Position numbers and translations under genes: made by a program. From positions 51,634-105,461 of the forward strand of contig JARFTV010000008.1 of assembly GCA_029289325.1 (NCBI GenBank): a stretch of 53,828 nucleotides of DNA, written 5' to 3'. The notes under the pieces are model-generated. The model did no database searches and was not told where the DNA came from. It worked only from the letters and a program-made list of their open reading frames with translations. Position 1 is the stretch's first letter. Each line of letters opens with the position of its first letter. The stretch is from Alphaproteobacteria bacterium. Its GTDB lineage: Bacteria > Pseudomonadota > Alphaproteobacteria > Rhodobacterales > Rhodobacteraceae. This document shows positions 52,816-53,828 of the stretch, piece by piece.

Positions 52816-53565
52816 CTAGGCCGCTTGCTCGACCTCTTCATCGTCGGGATACAGCTCTTGAAGGGTTAAATGAAGCGCGCTCATGACTTCGAAGCCGTCC
52901 TCGTCCGAGAGAGAGCCGATGTCGAAGGACTTGCAGAAAGCGATGTCGCTGACTGACATGTAGCACCCCTTCACAAAGACCTCGATAATCTGGTCGCGGT
53001 CCTCGACATGTTCACGCACTTCCGGATCGCGCGACGCGCGCAGGAAGTCGCAGTATCCGTCCCGAATGATCGTCTCACTGTGAGCCTGGATTTCCCGAAC
53101 GACCCTCAACATGTCACGGATTTTGCCGCGCAGCTCTTCTTCGGTATTGAAGAATATGTTCCCATTGGCATGAGCCGTCTCGTTGCGCTCGTCTACCAGC
53201 TTTGCGTAGGTCCCAATCTTGGCGTTGTCGCACTGGATGAGCTTCAGAAAGCGCAGTACCGACCTCTCATTCACTGTGCTGAACACGAAGGGTGAGGTCG
53301 CTTGGAGCAGGTTCTTTTCCACGTCCTTTGAGAAGCCAACCATCGCAGTCTCAAACTTCTCTGCTCTGATCAGTTTGATCTGCCAGATGTTGAAGTAGAC
53401 GAAGCTCATCACGAGCATGTGGAAGGCCAGAAAGGCGAACTGGTACTTTCCGTGTTCGGCGTTGGTCGAGTAGGCATCCCATAGAAACTGCATGTATTCT
53501 CGCTCTTTAGGCGAACGAAATGCCAGCGGTAGGTATGTCTCGAGTTCAGTCGCCTCTTCGATCAT
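52816..53565 (-). CDS. RM-linked hypothetical protein
   Basis: Hypothetical 249-aa soluble, helical protein. It opens MIEEATELETYLPLAFRSPK and carries VDERNETAHANGNIFF and FLAFHMLVMSFVYFNIWQIKLIRAEKF. The RNETAHANG motif is reminiscent of HEPN-like proteins (R-x4-6-H), which may be RNases, though this is not certain. The start overlaps the hsdS stop by 4 bp (ATGA), so it belongs to the type I RM operon. Confidence 0.6.
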   Translation of the reverse strand: MIEEATELETYLPLAFRSPKEREYMQFLWDAYSTNAEHGKYQFAFLAFHMLVMSFVYFNIWQIKLIRAEKFETAMVGFSKDVEKNLLQATSPFVFSTVNERSVLRFLKLIQCDNAKIGTYAKLVDERNETAHANGNIFFNTEEELRGKIRDMLRVVREIQAHSETIIRDGYCDFLRASRDPEVREHVEDRDQIIEVFVKGCYMSVSDIAFCKSFDIGSLSDEDGFEVMSALHLTLQELYPDDEEVEQAA

Positions 53566-53828
53566 GCTGTACCCTCCACACTGCTAGTCTCGCCCCATAC
53601 GCGGGCGATAGCGGCGTCGATCTTTTTCTCGAAGCGGGCGATCAGGTCGCGGTTGCCGTTGACGAGGGCTTGCTCGGCTTCGATCTCAGCGATGATGGCC
53701 TGTTGAATGTCTAAATCGGGCACAGGTATCAACTCGTCTTCTACGACAGCGCGAGGAACCCGCTGAAGCCCACCCGTCCCAGTCATTTTCGCTGTCGCTC
53801 TTGCGCGAAAGTCGGGCGTAGTTAGCCA
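53562..53828 (-). CDS. Type I restriction-modification specificity subunit, C-terminal part
   Basis: The last 88 residues of an HsdS subunit, cut by the window edge. It reads in frame WLTTPDFRARATAK, then TGTGGLQRVPRAVVEDELIPVPDLDIQQ, and the coiled-coil AEIEAEQALVNGNRDLIARFEKKIDAAIARVWGE typical of the conserved region of HsdS. HsdS sets the DNA sequence recognised by the HsdM/HsdR complex. The stop overlaps the next gene by 4 bp. The rest of the locus (hsdM, hsdR) is presumably beyond the window. Confidence 0.85.
   Translation of the reverse strand, partial: WLTTPDFRARATAKMTGTGGLQRVPRAVVEDELIPVPDLDIQQAIIAEIEAEQALVNGNRDLIARFEKKIDAAIARVWGETSSVEGTA

Larger units (their letters stand above)
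33761..53828. mobile_element. Genomic island integrated at tRNA-Phe (right end outside the window)
   Basis: Begins directly after the tRNA-Phe CCA end, where housekeeping operons stop and accessory genes start. It carries two tyrosine recombinases, a phage/plasmid-like clamp-loader block, nuclease/helicase genes and a type I RM locus. Composition becomes more mixed, with an AT-richer patch at about 41.9-45.0 kb. No second copy of the tRNA 3' end was noticed inside the window, so the right boundary is presumably beyond 53828. Confidence 0.75.

Noticed and set aside
33761-53828. Right attachment site of the island inside the window
   Set aside because: I looked for a copy of the tRNA-Phe 3' end in the island and saw none, so the end is probably beyond 53828.

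Overview
The window reads as a chromosomal segment of an alphaproteobacterium of the Rhodobacterales (Rhodobacteraceae/Paracoccaceae), followed by the start of a mobile genomic island. The assignment rests on the very GC-rich backbone, the gene order murA-DUF2948-hisD-(GST)-UPF0262-low-MW phosphatase-infA-maf-RNase E/G-yacG-tRNA-Phe, the short alphaproteobacterial-type prolyl-tRNA synthetase and the ModE/ModABC arrangement. Family names come from recognising sequence motifs by eye; no database search was run.

Backbone (1-33760). Region 1-7 kb holds a partial AI-2E-type permease, a membrane-linked LuxR-type regulator, a hemolysin III protein, an aldo/keto reductase, an ArsR-SRPBCC pair, proS, an MDR oxidoreductase and a ThuA-domain protein. 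Region 7-10.3 kb is the amino-sugar pair glmU-glmS for UDP-GlcNAc supply; murA at 25 kb uses the same nucleotide sugar. Region 10.3-15.1 kb has a phosphoglycolate-phosphatase-like HAD protein and a four-gene operon (MFS efflux, DegT aminotransferase, SNase-like nuclease, MBL hydrolase). Copies of one degenerate intergenic repeat bracket that operon. Region 15.3-17.2 kb is a thuA/thuB-like sugar operon with a LacI-type operator in front. Region 17.3-20.3 kb is modE-modABC for molybdate uptake, with a dyad over the modA promoter. Region 20.3-24.6 kb is a polyamine-type ABC importer with a Tat-exported binding protein and a GNRA-capped hairpin after the binding-protein gene. tRNA-Thr(GGT), murA, DUF2948, hisD and the infA-maf-RNase E/G-yacG operon follow, ending at tRNA-Phe(GAA).

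Island (33761 to beyond 53828). Directly after the CCA end of tRNA-Phe the composition becomes more mixed and the gene content turns accessory. It contains an exported ClpP-like/LprI-like fusion, a 1713-aa exonuclease-RecQ-UvrD fusion, a full-size tyrosine integrase and an AT-richer cargo segment (about 41.9-45.0 kb). The cargo has a nuclease-like protein, a soluble/four-TM gene pair and a catalytic-domain-only tyrosine recombinase. Next comes a phage/plasmid-like block: DUF3768, a DUF6641-like protein, a T4 gp44-like clamp-loader ATPase, uncharacterised proteins and an iteron-like CCACAG array. The window ends in a type I restriction-modification locus (hsdS 3' part plus an overlapping accessory gene). 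Sequences resembling recombinase-binding repeats lie next to the tRNA and, inverted, just upstream of the integrase.

The strongest candidates for undescribed biology are all in the island: the three-enzyme helicase/nuclease fusion, the soluble/membrane gene pair, the ClpP-LprI fusion, and the clamp-loader module with its iteron-like array. Their co-occurrence with a type I RM locus suggests an anti-phage defence island, which is an inference from context.
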